From Suillus spraguei (Eukaryota; Basidiomycota; Agaricomycetes; Boletales; Suillaceae): 33,345 nt of DNA. The notes beneath the pieces were generated by a model. That model was given only the letters and a program-made list of their open reading frames with translations, was not told the DNA's origin and made no database searches. Below, in pieces: positions 18,330 through 28,699 of this stretch (the first letter of the stretch is position 1; every line of letters starts with the position of its first letter). Where the stretch lies: the NCBI GenBank assembly GCA_016800925.1, contig JABCPU010000641.1:1-33345 (forward strand), read 5' to 3'. A program made the translations under genes and the position numbers.

Positions 18330-19052
18330 GTATTCCCTAGGCCGGACCTTTGACCCTTTGTTATATTATACTTTCCGAACTTTGTCCAAACTCCAGTCTT
18401 TATCTCTGTTCACCTCCAGCTCTACCTTTGGTAGTCTTCCTCTGTTTGTTTCTACTCCGGACTTCATCCGTAGTAGCCTGTACCTTCCTTACATAATCTC
18501 CGGACCTACTCCTCCATAGTAGGGCAATACTTCCCCCCAAATCCACAGAGCTCCGCTCCTCTGTTTCTCCACTCCTCCACTCCTCCATTTCTGCGTTCCT
18601 CCACTCCTCATCCTCCGGACCTCCTATCTCCGGACCTCTTGTCCTGTCCTATCCTATCCTTGACCTCCTGTGGATCATATTTCCCCCTGGAGCCTTGCTC
18701 CAATCCTGCCCTAGACTTCATCCAGTGGTCTTCCCTTCACCCATTCTACTTGGGACTTGTCCCAGTAGTCTTACCTCTATCTCCGCCTACCTGCGGCATA
18801 GTTTTCTACACTTCTCCAGAAGTTTATTGGCGCTCTATGGAGCAATCCAGCCCAAGAGTTCCTCCAAGGTTCTCCCTCGGACTTCACAAGAACTCCTCTT
18901 TGGACTTCATATGAAATTAGGGGCATGTACTCAGGCAAGGGGCACAGCGCACAAGCTGAGGCCAAGCCCCCATGAATTAGTATGACCCTCCAGTACGACC
19001 CCATGCAAAGCTGGAACTTCTGAATTGCCTCTGGTTTTGCATGGCCATAACA
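18330..19052 (-). repeat. LTR B fragment, 5' two thirds, minus
   Basis: The minus strand starts TGTTATGGCCATGCAAAACC (at 19052) and runs in the order of the 4432-5510 copy, including the block around AGGGGCATGTAC and the CTCCACTCCTCC minisatellite equivalent. It ends at CCTAGGCCGGACC, where the full copy continues. The 8-bp array is much shorter here than at 4876-5295. Confidence 0.75.
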
Positions 19053-19077
19053 GTTTTGAGTTTTGGCACTCAGCACT

Positions 19078-20243
19078 CAGTGATTCAATAATTTGCTTCT
19101 GGCAGAGGTAACATTCATTGAAAAAAATTGTATATACATCAATTACTATGCAATTATGCCAACCTCCTCACAAGACCCTTTAACCTTCACCTCAACATCC
19201 AAGAACAAAAACATAGAAAGTCGCATTTCTCACACTTTTGATGTTTTCAGTATCTTACTCTTGCATAAATAATACAGCCTCTTCATATATCATTATAATA
19301 CCATATATACTTGCTTTGTATGACAAGGATCAGCTTAAAATAGGCCGGAGTTTTGAACTAGTGTGAATGCTTACTATTTCTACTGATAAGGAGCCCATAC
19401 TTTCAAAACATCAAAGTTTATTAATCAGACACCTGGAGTAGATTTAAAATACATTCACTATGATATATCTAAATTTATAAAACCATCCAACAAGAATTGA
19501 GTGCTGAGGAAGTGAAATAGATAAGAAATTGACTGTGGGAAAGTTCAAAGTCCCAAAATATCGAAAATGGTCAGTTGGGCAGTTGTAGGACTTTGACGCT
19601 GGGTCAACTGAGATATACACCACATCCCTTCACCACCCTCCAACCTCAGGGCAATATGCAGTATAGGTTCCTTTAGTAGTCTAACATGTATCTTACATAT
19701 TTTGAATGAAATATTTAAACTGTACCATATATAAATGTGACTTTGTGTAAAAAGATGTCAATTGTCACTTTTCACACATATGTCATTTTACTTATCATTC
19801 AGTCAGTCCTTCATGGATCTTTCTAAAACTTCAAATACATCATTAGGGACATATATGAGAGGTAAATCACGCATCAGATCACTTATCACAAGCTTGATTA
19901 TTATGTAGGCTTCTTATCAGTAGAAATATCCCCTGTACATGACATATCAGATTTGTGGCTATATACAACTGATCCTTTGCATATGACACATGTGGGAGTG
20001 TACTACTGTTGATGTCTGAGCAGGGCTGGCCATTTATGCAATGATAAGACATTGAAAAACTTTAAAAATGATTGAGGAGCAACAGGAGGGCATCCATGAT
20101 AAGATGGTCGAGATTGAACTGGATGTTGAGGTGAAGGTTAAAGGGTCTTGTGAGGAGGTGGACATAATTGCATAGTGATAGATGTATATACAATTTTTTT
20201 CAATGAATGTTACCTCTGCCAGAAGCAAATTATTGAATCACTG
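19078..20243. mobile_element. AT-rich fold-back element with ~125-bp inverted ends
   Basis: The left end CAGTGATTCAATAATTTGC (19078 onward) is matched in inverse orientation up to 20243. Near-identical arms cover 19078-19200 and 20121-20243. A second inverted pair, ATTTCTACTGATAAG, lies inside at about 19375-19390 and 19914-19928. The 920-bp loop is AT-rich and has no convincing coding sequence. Satellite copies flank both sides in opposite orientation. It may be a non-autonomous DNA transposon. No target duplication could be settled because the flanks are repetitive. Confidence 0.6.
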
Positions 20244-22390
20244 AGTGCCGAGTCCTGAGTGCTGAGTGCCAAAACTGAAACCCAAAACTTGAAACTCACA
20301 AAGTGTGAAGTACCGAGACCCGGGACCCAAAACCCTGGCATACAGTTTCAAGTTTCAAGTTTCAAGTTTCAAATTTTGGGGTTCAGGGTTTAGGGTTCGG
20401 GTTCCGGCACGAGGCACTTGTTACATTGCCAGGAATTCAGGATTTGGGTTCCAGGTTTTGGTACTTGACACTCGGTGAACTGTATAAGGAAATAGAAATT
20501 TTACATGATACAGATTTGTGCGAGTTTCAAGTTTCAAGTTTGGGGTTCGAGGTCTGGCACTCGGCACTTGTTACATTGCCAGGAATTCAGGATTCGGGTC
20601 TCAGTTCTTGGTACTTGACACTCGGTGAACTGTATAAGGAAATAGAAAATTTACATCTTAGACATCTTTGCGAGTTTCAAGTTTCAAGTTGTAAGTTTCG
20701 GAGTTCGGGGGTTGTGTTCCGGCACTCGGCACTTGTTACACTGCCAGGAATTCGGGATTTGGGTCCCGGGTCTTGGTACTTGACACTCAGTGAACTGTGT
20801 AAGGAAATAGAAATTTTACATGATACAGATTTTTGCAAGTTTCAATTTTGAAGTTTGAAGTGTGAAGTTTCGGGGTTCGGGGTCAGTTCCGGCACTCGGC
20901 ACTTGTTACACTGCCAGGAATTCGGGATTCGGGTCCCGGGTCTTGGTACTTGACACTCGGTGAACTGTGAAGGAAATAGAAATTTAATGATACAGATTTT
21001 GCAAGTTTCAATTTTGAAGTTTGAAGTGTGAAGTTTCGGGTTCAGGGGTCAGGTTCCGGCACTCGGCACTTGTTACACTGCCAGGAATTCGGGATTCGGG
21101 TCCCGGGTCTTGGTACTTGACACTCGGTGAACTGTGCAAGGAAATAGAAAATTTACATGATACAGATTTTTGCAAGTTTCAATTTTTGAAGTTTGAAGTT
21201 TGAAGTTTCGGAGTTCGGGGGTCGGTTCCGGCACTCGGCACTTGTTACACTGCCAGGAATTCGGGATTCGGGTCCCGGGTCTTGGTACTTGACACTCGGT
21301 GAACTGTGAAGGAAATAGAAAATTTACATGATACAGATTTTTGCAAGTTTCAATTTTGGAAGTTTGAAGTTTGAAGTTTCGGGGTTCGGGGTGGGTTCCG
21401 GCACTCGGCACTTGTTACACTGCCAGGAATTCGGGATTCGGGTCCCGGGTCTTGGTACTTGACACTCAGTGAACTGTGCAAGGAAATAGAAAATTTAAAT
21501 GATACAGATTTTTGCAAGTTTCAATTTTGATTTGAAGTTTGAAGTGTGAAGTTTCGGGGTTCGGGGGTCAGGTTCCGGCACTCGGCACTTGTTACACTGC
21601 CAGGAATTCGGGATTCGGGTCCCGGGTCTTGGTACTTGACACTCGGTGAACTGTGCAAGGAAATAGAAAATTTACATGATACAGATTTTTGCAAGTTTCA
21701 ATTTTGAAGTTTGAAGTGTGAAGTTTCGGGGTTCGGGGTCAGGTCCGGCACTCGGCACTTGTTACATGCCAGGAATTCGGGATTGGGTCCCGGGTCTTGG
21801 TACTTGACACTCGGTGAACTGTGCAAGAAATAGAAATTTTACATGATACAGATTTTTGCAAGTTTCAATTTTTTTGAAGTTTGAAGTGTGAAGTTTCGGG
21901 TTCGGGGTGGTTCCGGCACTTGGCACTTGTTACACTGCCAGGAATTCGGGATTCGGTCCCGGGTTTGGTACTTGACACTCGTGAACTTGCAAGGAAATAA
22001 AATTTAATGATACAGATTTTGCAAGTTTCAATTTTGAAGTTTGAAGTTGAAGTTTTGGGGCTTGGGTGCCGGCACTCGGCACTTGTTACATGCCAGGAAT
22101 TCGGATTTGGGTCCCGGGTCTTGGTACTTGACACTCGGTGAACTGTGTAAGGAAATAGACATTTTACATGATACACATTTTTGTGGTTCCAAGTTCCAAG
22201 TTTTAAGTTTCGAGGTTCGGGTTCGGGTTCCGGCACTTGGCACTTGTTACATTGCCAGGATTCAGATTCGGTCCGGGTCTTGGTACTTGACACTCGGTGA
22301 ACTGTGTGAGGAAATAGGCATTTTACATGATATACATTTTTGCAAGTTTCAAGTTTTGAGTTTTGAGTTTCAGCTTTTTATTGCCTCACA
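20244..22390 (-). repeat. Satellite 3 array, ~171-bp units, about 12 copies
   Basis: Tandem units with spacing 171, 171, 171, 177, 167 and 163 between GCAAGTTTC starts at 21001, 21172, 21343, 21514, 21691, 21858 and 22021. Each unit carries an AT-rich part (GATACAGATTTTTGCAAG, TTTGAAGTTTGAAG) and a GC-rich part (GGTTCCGGCACTCGGCAC, GGGTCCCGGGTCTTGG). The array is the reverse complement of 30546-33345. The reading frames across it are by-products. Confidence 0.92.
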
Positions 22391-22552
22391 TTTTTCTGAG
22401 TCCCAAGTGCCAAATCCTGAGTGCCGAACCCCAGTAGTCCACAATTTCGGGGTTCGGCACTTGGGATTCAGCACTCAGGACTCAGACAAATGTCAGGCAA
22501 TCAAAAGATTTGATTCACACATTTTTGGTAGATATCTTTTTTGTCTCGAATC
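22391..22552. repeat. Diverged satellite 2 segment
   Basis: It contains CAAATCCTGAGTGCCGAACC and CACAATTTCGGGGTTCGGC. It is a near-identical inverted copy of 30367-30545. Confidence 0.7.
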
Positions 22553-23210
22553 TGTTACAGCCATGCAAAACCAGAGGCTACTCAGACGTTCCAGCTTTGC
22601 ATGGGGTCTCACTGGAGTGTCATAACTAAATCATAAGGGCTTGGCCTCCGCTCGTGCGCTGTGCCCCTTATACAAGTATGTGCCCCTAATTTTGCATGAA
22701 GTCTGAGGGGGAGTTCCAGTGAAGTCCAGAGGGGAACTCCGGAGGAACTCTAGGGCTAGACTGCTCAATAGTGCGCCGACGGACTACTGGAGGATCATGG
22801 CAACCACGCAGGAACTATTTCCGGAGGACAGGAAATACAGGTAAGACTACTGGGTTAAGTCCCAAGTAGAATGGAATGGAGGACGGACTGCCAGACAAGT
22901 CCAGGGCAAGATAGGAGGGAGCTCCAGGGGGAAAGATGATCCACAGGATGTCAAGGGTGGGGTAGGACAGGTCCGGAGGTCCGGAGATAGGAGGTCTGGA
23001 AAGGGAGGAGTGGAGGAGTGTAGGAGTGGAGGACCAGAGAAGTGAAGCTCCATGGATCCAAGGGGAAGTATTTAGGACATTGATGAGGATCGGAAGTCTC
23101 AGATGTCAGAGGAGGGAAAGTCCGGACATAGTGGTGGGTGAGCTGTGCTCAGGGTGGGCTAGGATATGCATAGGGTTAGCAAGCTAGCTGCAGAGGTCTG
23201 AAGGTCCAGT
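22553..23210 (+). repeat. LTR B fragment, plus, in left inverted arm
   Basis: It starts TGTTACAGCCATGCAAAACC and follows the order of the solo copy at 4432, with only a short remnant of the GGAGCGGA array (about 23000-23035). It then diverges and ends near GGTCTGAAGGTCC. Its mirror copy is 29665-30366. Confidence 0.75.
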
Positions 23211-23261
23211 CAGATGATATGCAACTACCTCAGCTCTGCCATGTCTACAATTATCATACAC

Positions 23262-23640
23262 ATGGGCCCACCCGTCTATATTTTATACCACCCTCGGCCC
23301 ACCCATCTGATATAATATACTGTACAACACCCTCGGCCCACCCGTCTAATACAATATTTTATATAACACTCTCGGCCCAACCGTCTAATATGTGTCTGGG
23401 CCCACCCGTGTATGTGATAACAAGTACCCTTCACATACCTGTCTACCTGATACACATCTACCTTGGTACACCCATCTACATAATATCTAACTACCTCGGC
23501 CCATCCGTCTACCGGATATTCATGTACATCGGCCCACTCATCTACTCTACATATTCCTTGCATGGGCCCACCCGCCGTCATCGGGAATAATATTCCTCCC
23601 GGCCCATCCGTCATGAACGAGGATATTTCTACCATGGGCC
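23262..23640 (-). repeat. GGGTGGGCC minisatellite in left arm
   Basis: Array of CGGCCCACCCGTCTA-type units on the plus strand. Reading frames across 23276-23635 and its mirror 29267-29626 differ at only 3 of 119 residues, which shows how alike the arms are. Confidence 0.88.
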
Positions 23641-24088
23641 CATGGTCCGCTGGCCCGTATCATATGGGATATTATGCATGTCGCTCACTCGTATAATACG
23701 GAGATAGTTCACTGTAATATGTGCCATCTATGCAATAAATATTTTACTGCACCCTCGGCCCACCTGTCCGTGTAATACACCCCACATTGGCCCACCCATA
23801 TATGTAATATTTTCTTACCTCGGCCCACCCGTCTATGCAATAAATATTTTACTGCACCCTCAGCCCACCCATATATGTAATATTCTCTTACCTCAGCTCA
23901 CCCGTCTCTCCCGAAAATAAAAGTCTCCCGGCCCACCCGTCTCCATCGGAAATAATATTCTCCCCGGCCCATCCGTCAACATCAAGGATATACATAACCT
24001 CGGCCCATGGTCCGCTGGCCCGTCTTGGATGGGATATTATGTGGGTCGGGTGACCCATATAGTACGGAGTTTGTCACTGAAGGGGCTC
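23641..24088 (-). repeat. Two CAGTGA-type ends with a minisatellite between
   Basis: 23641-23723 is one end of the giant inverted repeat, with GAGATAGTTCACTG at 23701-23714. 23725-24010 is a further CGGCCCACCC minisatellite. 24010-24088 is the right end of the 10.1-kb structure, finishing GTCACTGAAGGGGCTC. Confidence 0.7.
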
Positions 24089-24310
24089 AAGGCGCACCAT
24101 ATCATTACATTGCCACCATTGTGCCTAGCCAACCTGGTCACTTTGTCTGTAGAGTGTGTTACTTGTGATATGCACAGAAGCTTTCAACATCAGTCTGACC
24201 CTCTTTAGTTCACCCTTCTTGTAAGTACACTTAAATTCCTATGTAATTTTTGATCAATGACACAATTGATTATATTTCGCTGCACAATCACTCCCTGATC
24301 CTAATGTCAT
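24089..24310. other. Short stretch without a confirmed gene
   Basis: About 220 bp. The plus strand reads GAQGAPYHYIATIVPSQPGH plus FVCRVCYL before a stop, which could be an upstream exon of the kinase pseudogene. This is not certain. The rest is AT-rich. Confidence 0.3.
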
Positions 24311-24760
24311 ATGGCAAAGTGTAAATGCTGCACAGTGCAGATGTAAGTCCCATTTCTCTACTTAAAACTTGTAATTACATCTCAATGGCAGAATTTCATA
24401 GCTACTATCAACCCCCCTCGTGTGGTTCCTTTCCTATCTCAGCCCTCGAGTAGCACTGCGCATATGGGCCACCTTCCAGGCCCAGATATTGCCATGCCTT
24501 TATTGTGGCAACAACCACCAGTCAGTTACAGCCAGAACAGGGTACCTGGTCCTGCAGGGTACTCAGCACATCATGCTCAATATAGTTTGGAGCATGAGTG
24601 ATGGGCTAAACTAGCATATGCTCCACCCCCTGCAGAGACCATCACATTAGAGATAGCAGCTGTGTATGAGGGGAACTTATGGAAGAAAAGTGGATGTGGT
24701 ATCAACTTCGGGGTATGTTTTTTCTATCTCTCTTGTGTTGTTATATTTCTGACACTCATA

Positions 24761-25746
24761 AGGTAGAAGTCATGAAAAACCGACAAACCTCACGTGAGGT
24801 GACAGAGTGTGACACTGTGCAGAATGGTCAATGCCAAAGTCAGCCGAATGTGCCAGCGAGTGGAGTGTACTATGTACTAGTAGTGGTGGTGTATATGAAA
24901 AGTGGGACTATACTATGAGGGATCTATGATACTAGGTAGTGTATATAAAGTGTATATAAGGTTGAGAAATAAATGGTACCAATACTTAAGCTGCCTAATA
25001 ACCATCATCAAATTCTTGTGTGATAGTAGGAGGAAGGACATGATGCCCTCTGTACTTTTGATAGCCCATGCAGCTCTCATACCATTTATAAGCATCAATG
25101 AATCGTGCAGAATGAGTTGCAAAGCTAAAATTCATTAGTCAGCTGATGTCATCTTCATTTGAGAGCAGATTCAGATTGATGCATGGATCCTTCATCTGAT
25201 AAATTAATTCTCTTTGCATACCCCCAACATTGTTCAATAAAATTTAGTTCACAGTGGAACTTTGGCAGGAAGATTACATCAATGCCTCGCACTACACACA
25301 AGGCCTCAAGGAATGATCCAACCAATGCAAAATCTGCTTGGGAGTACATCAACCGCTGGCAACAGCAAGTTGTCTGTCCATCTGGACACTTGAAATATTT
25401 ATACTCAGCCCTAAGCCTTGGTGTATCTGTGTTTTCACCAGATCTTGTTGTTGCCCATGCTGCGCTGCAAGTTGGCGCTGCCATGGCTTTGCGGCACACT
25501 ACATCGGACTTTCAGCTTCACACTCTGCTGGCGGCACACTTTAAGAAACATTGATTATCACACTCGCTATTTCATTTCTTGCAGTTCTGAAAAGATGAGT
25601 TTGTGCATAGAACAACTCTCACCAATGCCATCTTTTCTATTTTTCTAACCATGAGCTTTACAGTAAGTTAATCGCTATTTTCTATTTGTCATGATTTTGT
25701 AATGTTTTATCATGTGATGTTTGTCGGTTTTTCATGACTTCTACCT
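24761..25746 (-). mobile_element. 986-bp Tc1/IS630-like element in a kinase intron
   Basis: Inverted ends AGGTAGAAGTCATGAAAAAC (24761 onward) and its complement ending at 25746, about 32 bp with one mismatch. TA is duplicated at 24759-24760 and 25747-25748. Removing the element restores an intron ending in CAG before the next kinase exon. It encodes only the C-terminal part of a DDE transposase, so it is a deleted, non-autonomous copy. Confidence 0.8.
24995..25520 (-). pseudogene. DDE transposase C-terminal remnant
   Basis: Two pieces in different frames. The first (about 25520-25155) includes FKCPDGQTTCCCQRLMYSQA, DF and FLPKFHCELNFIEQCWGYAK, where the E of FIEQ fits the last catalytic acid of the DDE triad. 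The second (about 25135-24995) reads ATHSARFIDAYKWYESCMGY then QKYRGHHVLPP and stops at 24995. The order and motifs match a DDE superfamily transposase common in Agaricomycetes. The first two catalytic acids and the DNA-binding half are missing, and a frameshift separates the pieces. It lies inside the element with TA-flanked inverted ends. Confidence 0.75.
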
Positions 25747-26247
25747 TACCAGAATATATGTGAAGGAAAGAAGGATATTGATGCTCACTTGGACGCCCCT
25801 TGTTACAGTTGTATGTGCCCCTATTCATTTTCCCTTGTTTCCTTACTTGTATATCATGTCATATGACTCTGACTCATATGCTCAACGCATCTGTATAACA
25901 CATGCCTTCCTCATTAGGATACGCAGTTACATTCTCACGGTTACTTGGTCTGTGCGCACATATTGGCTTATTTAAGCACAGTGTATTTGTAGTAAATTCC
26001 CTACTTTAATCTTACTGGGTTTTACCTGGAATCTCCTTCACTTAGGTCTCCAACCTACAGTGGCTCAAAAAACTGTCCGCATGTTTTGGCATTTTTCACT
26101 ATCTATAATATTGTGTGAGAACAAACAAATGCCTCAAAAACATGCTTATACCACATTGTAGTATGGCTTCAGGGCTTTCATTTGAGCCCTACACCGTGGG
26201 AATCGGTGGAGATATGGTGGAGATACAAGGCTCACAAAATGGTGACT

Positions 26248-26266
26248 CATGCGGACAGTTTTTTGA
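26248..26266 (-). repeat. Inner copy of the mariner end motif (left)
   Basis: CATGCGGACAGTTTTTTGA, the reverse complement of the outer motif TCAAAAAACTGTCCGCATG near 26065-26083. It is a likely second transposase-binding site. The right-hand equivalent lies at 27466-27484 with one change. Confidence 0.7.
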
Positions 26267-26297
26267 CTCAAGTATTTTACAGTAATAACCAGGTATT

Positions 26298-27314
26298 CTA
26301 GAATTTTGTATGACCTCCCTTGGCTTTAATTACTGCCTCTATCCTTCTAGGCATACTCTCAATTAATTTCTGGCAATCCTCAGCTGTGATCTTCCCCCAT
26401 TCCACTGCTACTCTCTCCCAAAGCTCCCATACTCCTTTAGGGGGGTTTTCATAGGCTTGAAGCTTTTTCTTGAGTGTTCCCCAGAGATGTTCAATGACAT
26501 TGACATCAGGAGACTGTGCTGGCCAGTCAAGAACATTGATGTTATGTTCTTCAAACCATTCCCTAGCTCTTCTGGATGTGTGCTTGGGATCATTATCCTG
26601 TTGGAAAATGATATCTTCTTCATCAATCCCTGATTCTGCCAAGCTAGGCAGCAAGTGGTCATTTAAAATGTCCACATACTGCTCAGCATTCATCTTCCCC
26701 TCAACCTCAGCAAGCATTCCCACACCATTCCATCCCATACAGCCCCATACCATTAAAGAACCTCCTCCAAACTTGACAGTCCCATTAACCTCTCTGTCTG
26801 TTAGGCCATCTCCCTTCTTTTTCCATACATACACCTTCCCATCTGACCCAATCCTATTGATTTTGGTCTCATCTGACCATATAACACGCTTCCAGTCCTC
26901 TACAGTCCAGTGTTGATGAGCTAAGGCAAAGGCTAGTCTTCTCTGCCTATGTTTGATGGAGAGAAGAGGCTTTTTCTTCTTTGTTACTGCCTTGAGATGA
27001 GCTGCCTTGAGAACATTCCTCACAGTTTGTGAAGAGACAGGGGTAGTGATGGTGGAATTGATATAATGGGTGGCTTGGACAGCATTATCAGCCTTTCCTG
27101 TAGTGATATGTTGGATAATAGCCCTTTTGTCAGTAGAGGTAAGCTTGGATGGACGTCCTCCACAAGAGTTTTCCTTGTCTGGGTGGCTTTCTTTGATGAA
27201 CTTGGCCACAGTGGACTTGCATACTCCAGTTCTAGAGGAAATTTGGCGAGCAGAGAGGCCAGCATAAGACAGAGAGAGGATATTATCTCTTTGAGCAGAG
27301 GAGATGGCTTTCAT
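26298..27314 (-). CDS. Tc1/mariner transposase, DD34E, intact
   Basis: A 338-residue transposase that cuts and pastes its own element at TA sites. The N-terminus has two helix-turn-helix units: SSAQRDNILSLSYAGLSARQ with ISSRTGVCKSTVAKFI, and a second around TTPVSSQTVRNVLKAAHL. A GRPSKL (AT-hook-like) linker lies between them. The catalytic core shows IWSDETKIN (D148), FQQDNDPKHTS (D240) and PDVNVIEHLWGTLK (E275), with 34 residues between the last two, the Tc1 DD34E spacing. I chose the ATG at 27314. The upstream in-frame ATG at 27392 would add a hydrophobic 26-residue stretch not usual in the family, and 338 fits the Tc1 length of about 340. There are no stops or frameshifts, so it may be functional. 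Confidence 0.93.
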   Translation of the reverse strand: MKAISSAQRDNILSLSYAGLSARQISSRTGVCKSTVAKFIKESHPDKENSCGGRPSKLTSTDKRAIIQHITTGKADNAVQATHYINSTITTPVSSQTVRNVLKAAHLKAVTKKKKPLLSIKHRQRRLAFALAHQHWTVEDWKRVIWSDETKINRIGSDGKVYVWKKKGDGLTDREVNGTVKFGGGSLMVWGCMGWNGVGMLAEVEGKMNAEQYVDILNDHLLPSLAESGIDEEDIIFQQDNDPKHTSRRAREWFEEHNINVLDWPAQSPDVNVIEHLWGTLKKKLQAYENPPKGVWELWERVAVEWGKITAEDCQKLIESMPRRIEAVIKAKGGHTKF

Positions 27315-27898
27315 GGTGATTATGACTATGATACATGAGATATTCTGGTTTATATAGTTAGATATAGTCATAAAATAACATAATGACACCACTTTATAAT
27401 TTATATAATAGTGGCATGATTTTTATGGTGTCATAAATAATGATTTATATAGTTTTAATATACACTCAAAAAACTGTCCACATGAGTCATCATTTTATAA
27501 GCCTTATATCTCCACCGTATCTCCGCCGATTCCCACGGTGTAGGGCTCAAATAAAAGCCCTGAAGCCATACTACAATGTGGTATAAGTATGTTCTTGAGG
27601 AATTTGTTCATTCTCACACAATATCATAGATAGTGAAAAATGTCAAAACATGCGGACAGTTTTTTGAGCCACTGTAAGTCGTCTTGAATCGTCTCTAAGT
27701 CTAAGCACTCCTTAGCCTTAGTCTCTATTCTTGCAGAACCTCTTAGACTTGTCTTTGAGGCCGAACCCTTGATCGTACTCAGAACACGTTCCTTGTACTT
27801 TCACCTTGTCCTCTTTTGGGCATTGTAAGAACTTCCCAGCAGACCGTCTGTGTCTTTTCACTGTCGCTGGTGACGCCACCCCAGTTCGTAACACCCCT

Positions 27899-28181
27899 AG
27901 TCTCATAGTGATTGCATTCAATACCATTCTACCCAAAATCCTCACATTTGGAAGGGGATTTCCTTGGTGCACTCAAGAATTTGTCATCCGAGATGCTGCC
28001 TGGGTTGACCTAGCTGGGCATTTGCCTGCCATTCCATACTTTTTGGCTCAGTGCTTGGTCCAATCTCGATGTGTGCCGAAGATGACAACTTTCAAGACTA
28101 AGAAATTCTCACTCATAGTTGTTGTGCCTGCAGCGCAGTGGTGTTGAGTATGAGGAATGGCTTGAAAGAGCTGAAGAAGAG
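27899..28181 (+). pseudogene. Kinase gene exon piece after the solo LTR
   Basis: Continuation of the exon broken at 25800. It reads SLIVIAFNTILPKILTFGRG, then WCTQEFVIRDAAWVDLAGHL, then FSLIVVVPAAQWC. One extra T near 28144 shifts the frame before EYEEWLERAEEE, and the donor GTAAGA follows at 28182. The segment has no known catalytic motif. In related proteins the part before the kinase domain is a conserved N-terminal region of unknown function. Confidence 0.7.
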
Positions 28182-28699
28182 GTAAGATTTCACTCATTCA
28201 AGGTGTTGCTCATCAACTAACTCATAGTTTTTCTTAGGAAACCTTGCATGAACAGCTTCAATGATGCCAATCCATCCGTACTGATATTGAAGATCAAGAC
28301 TCTCATGCTATCGGTACTGACTTGGATGACTATGAAGACCCAGACCCTTTTGCTGCACAACAAGAAGATGAAGACCCTTTTGGTAATGACTTGAAACCTG
28401 CATATAGTCTATCTACTGTGGTATGTGATCCTACCATTACTCAGTCATTTGATGGCTCACAGCACCCACTCAGACACATCCATCAGCAAAGTGATCTCAT
28501 GATTGAGGCGAGAGTGACTCCACAAGTAGTACTGTCTCACCTCCCCATAAGAAGCCGGCGCATGTATTTCGCCTCCCTGACTGTGATGATCTGAAAGAGG
28601 CCTTGAAAAATGGAGGTAGCATGGATGCTGCACATGCACCTAAAGGTAAGAGTTTATTCTTATCTTAATTTCTAGAATCTAAATGCACATTGAGTTTAG

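Larger units (their letters stand above)
13955..24088. mobile_element. 10.1-kb inverted-end structure (CAGTGA family), composite
   Basis: The left end GAGCCCCTTCAGTGAC (13955-13970) is repeated in inverse orientation at 24073-24088. The inverted similarity continues inward for over 150 bp, through the CTCC-rich block, the GGCCAGCGGACCATGGG motif and the GGGTGGGCC minisatellite. Between the ends are satellites, family B LTR pieces and an AT-rich fold-back core, and no recognisable transposase. I found no clear direct target duplication. It could be a non-autonomous DNA element enlarged by tandem repeats, or a rearranged inverted duplication. Confidence 0.5.
26058..27674 (-). mobile_element. 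Complete Tc1/mariner element, 1617 bp
   Basis: Ends CAGTGGCTCAAAAAACTGTC on both sides in inverted orientation, with TA duplicated at 26056-26057 and 27675-27676. The undisturbed site (ACCTAAGT) is visible at 9953-9960 in another LTR copy. The inverted ends are long, about 210 bp (26058-26270 and 27463-27674), with around 90% similarity by eye. It encodes one intact transposase on the minus strand. Confidence 0.95.
25801..27893 (+). mobile_element. Solo Gypsy LTR (family A) with 5-bp duplication, split by a mariner
   Basis: TGTTACAGTT at 25801 and CAGTTCGTAACA ending at 27893. Without the inserted mariner it is 474 bp. CCCCT flanks both sides (25796-25800 and 27894-27898), so it is a clean solo LTR left by LTR-LTR recombination. 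It sits in a coding exon of the kinase pseudogene, where removing it rejoins LDAP to SLIVIAFN in frame. TATTTAAG at 25969-25976, ACTTTAATCTT at 26003-26013. Confidence 0.92.

Noticed and set aside
20385..20405. Telomere-like GGGTTTAGGGTTCGGG
   Set aside because: A single degenerate occurrence inside satellite 3, not a TTAGGG array.
23276..23635. 119-residue frame, with an almost identical one at 29267-29626
   Set aside because: Lies in the GGGTGGGCC minisatellite. Its conservation reflects DNA-level identity of the inverted arms, not protein selection.
25183..25554. Plus-strand 123-residue frame
   Set aside because: Complement of the recognisable DDE transposase remnant.
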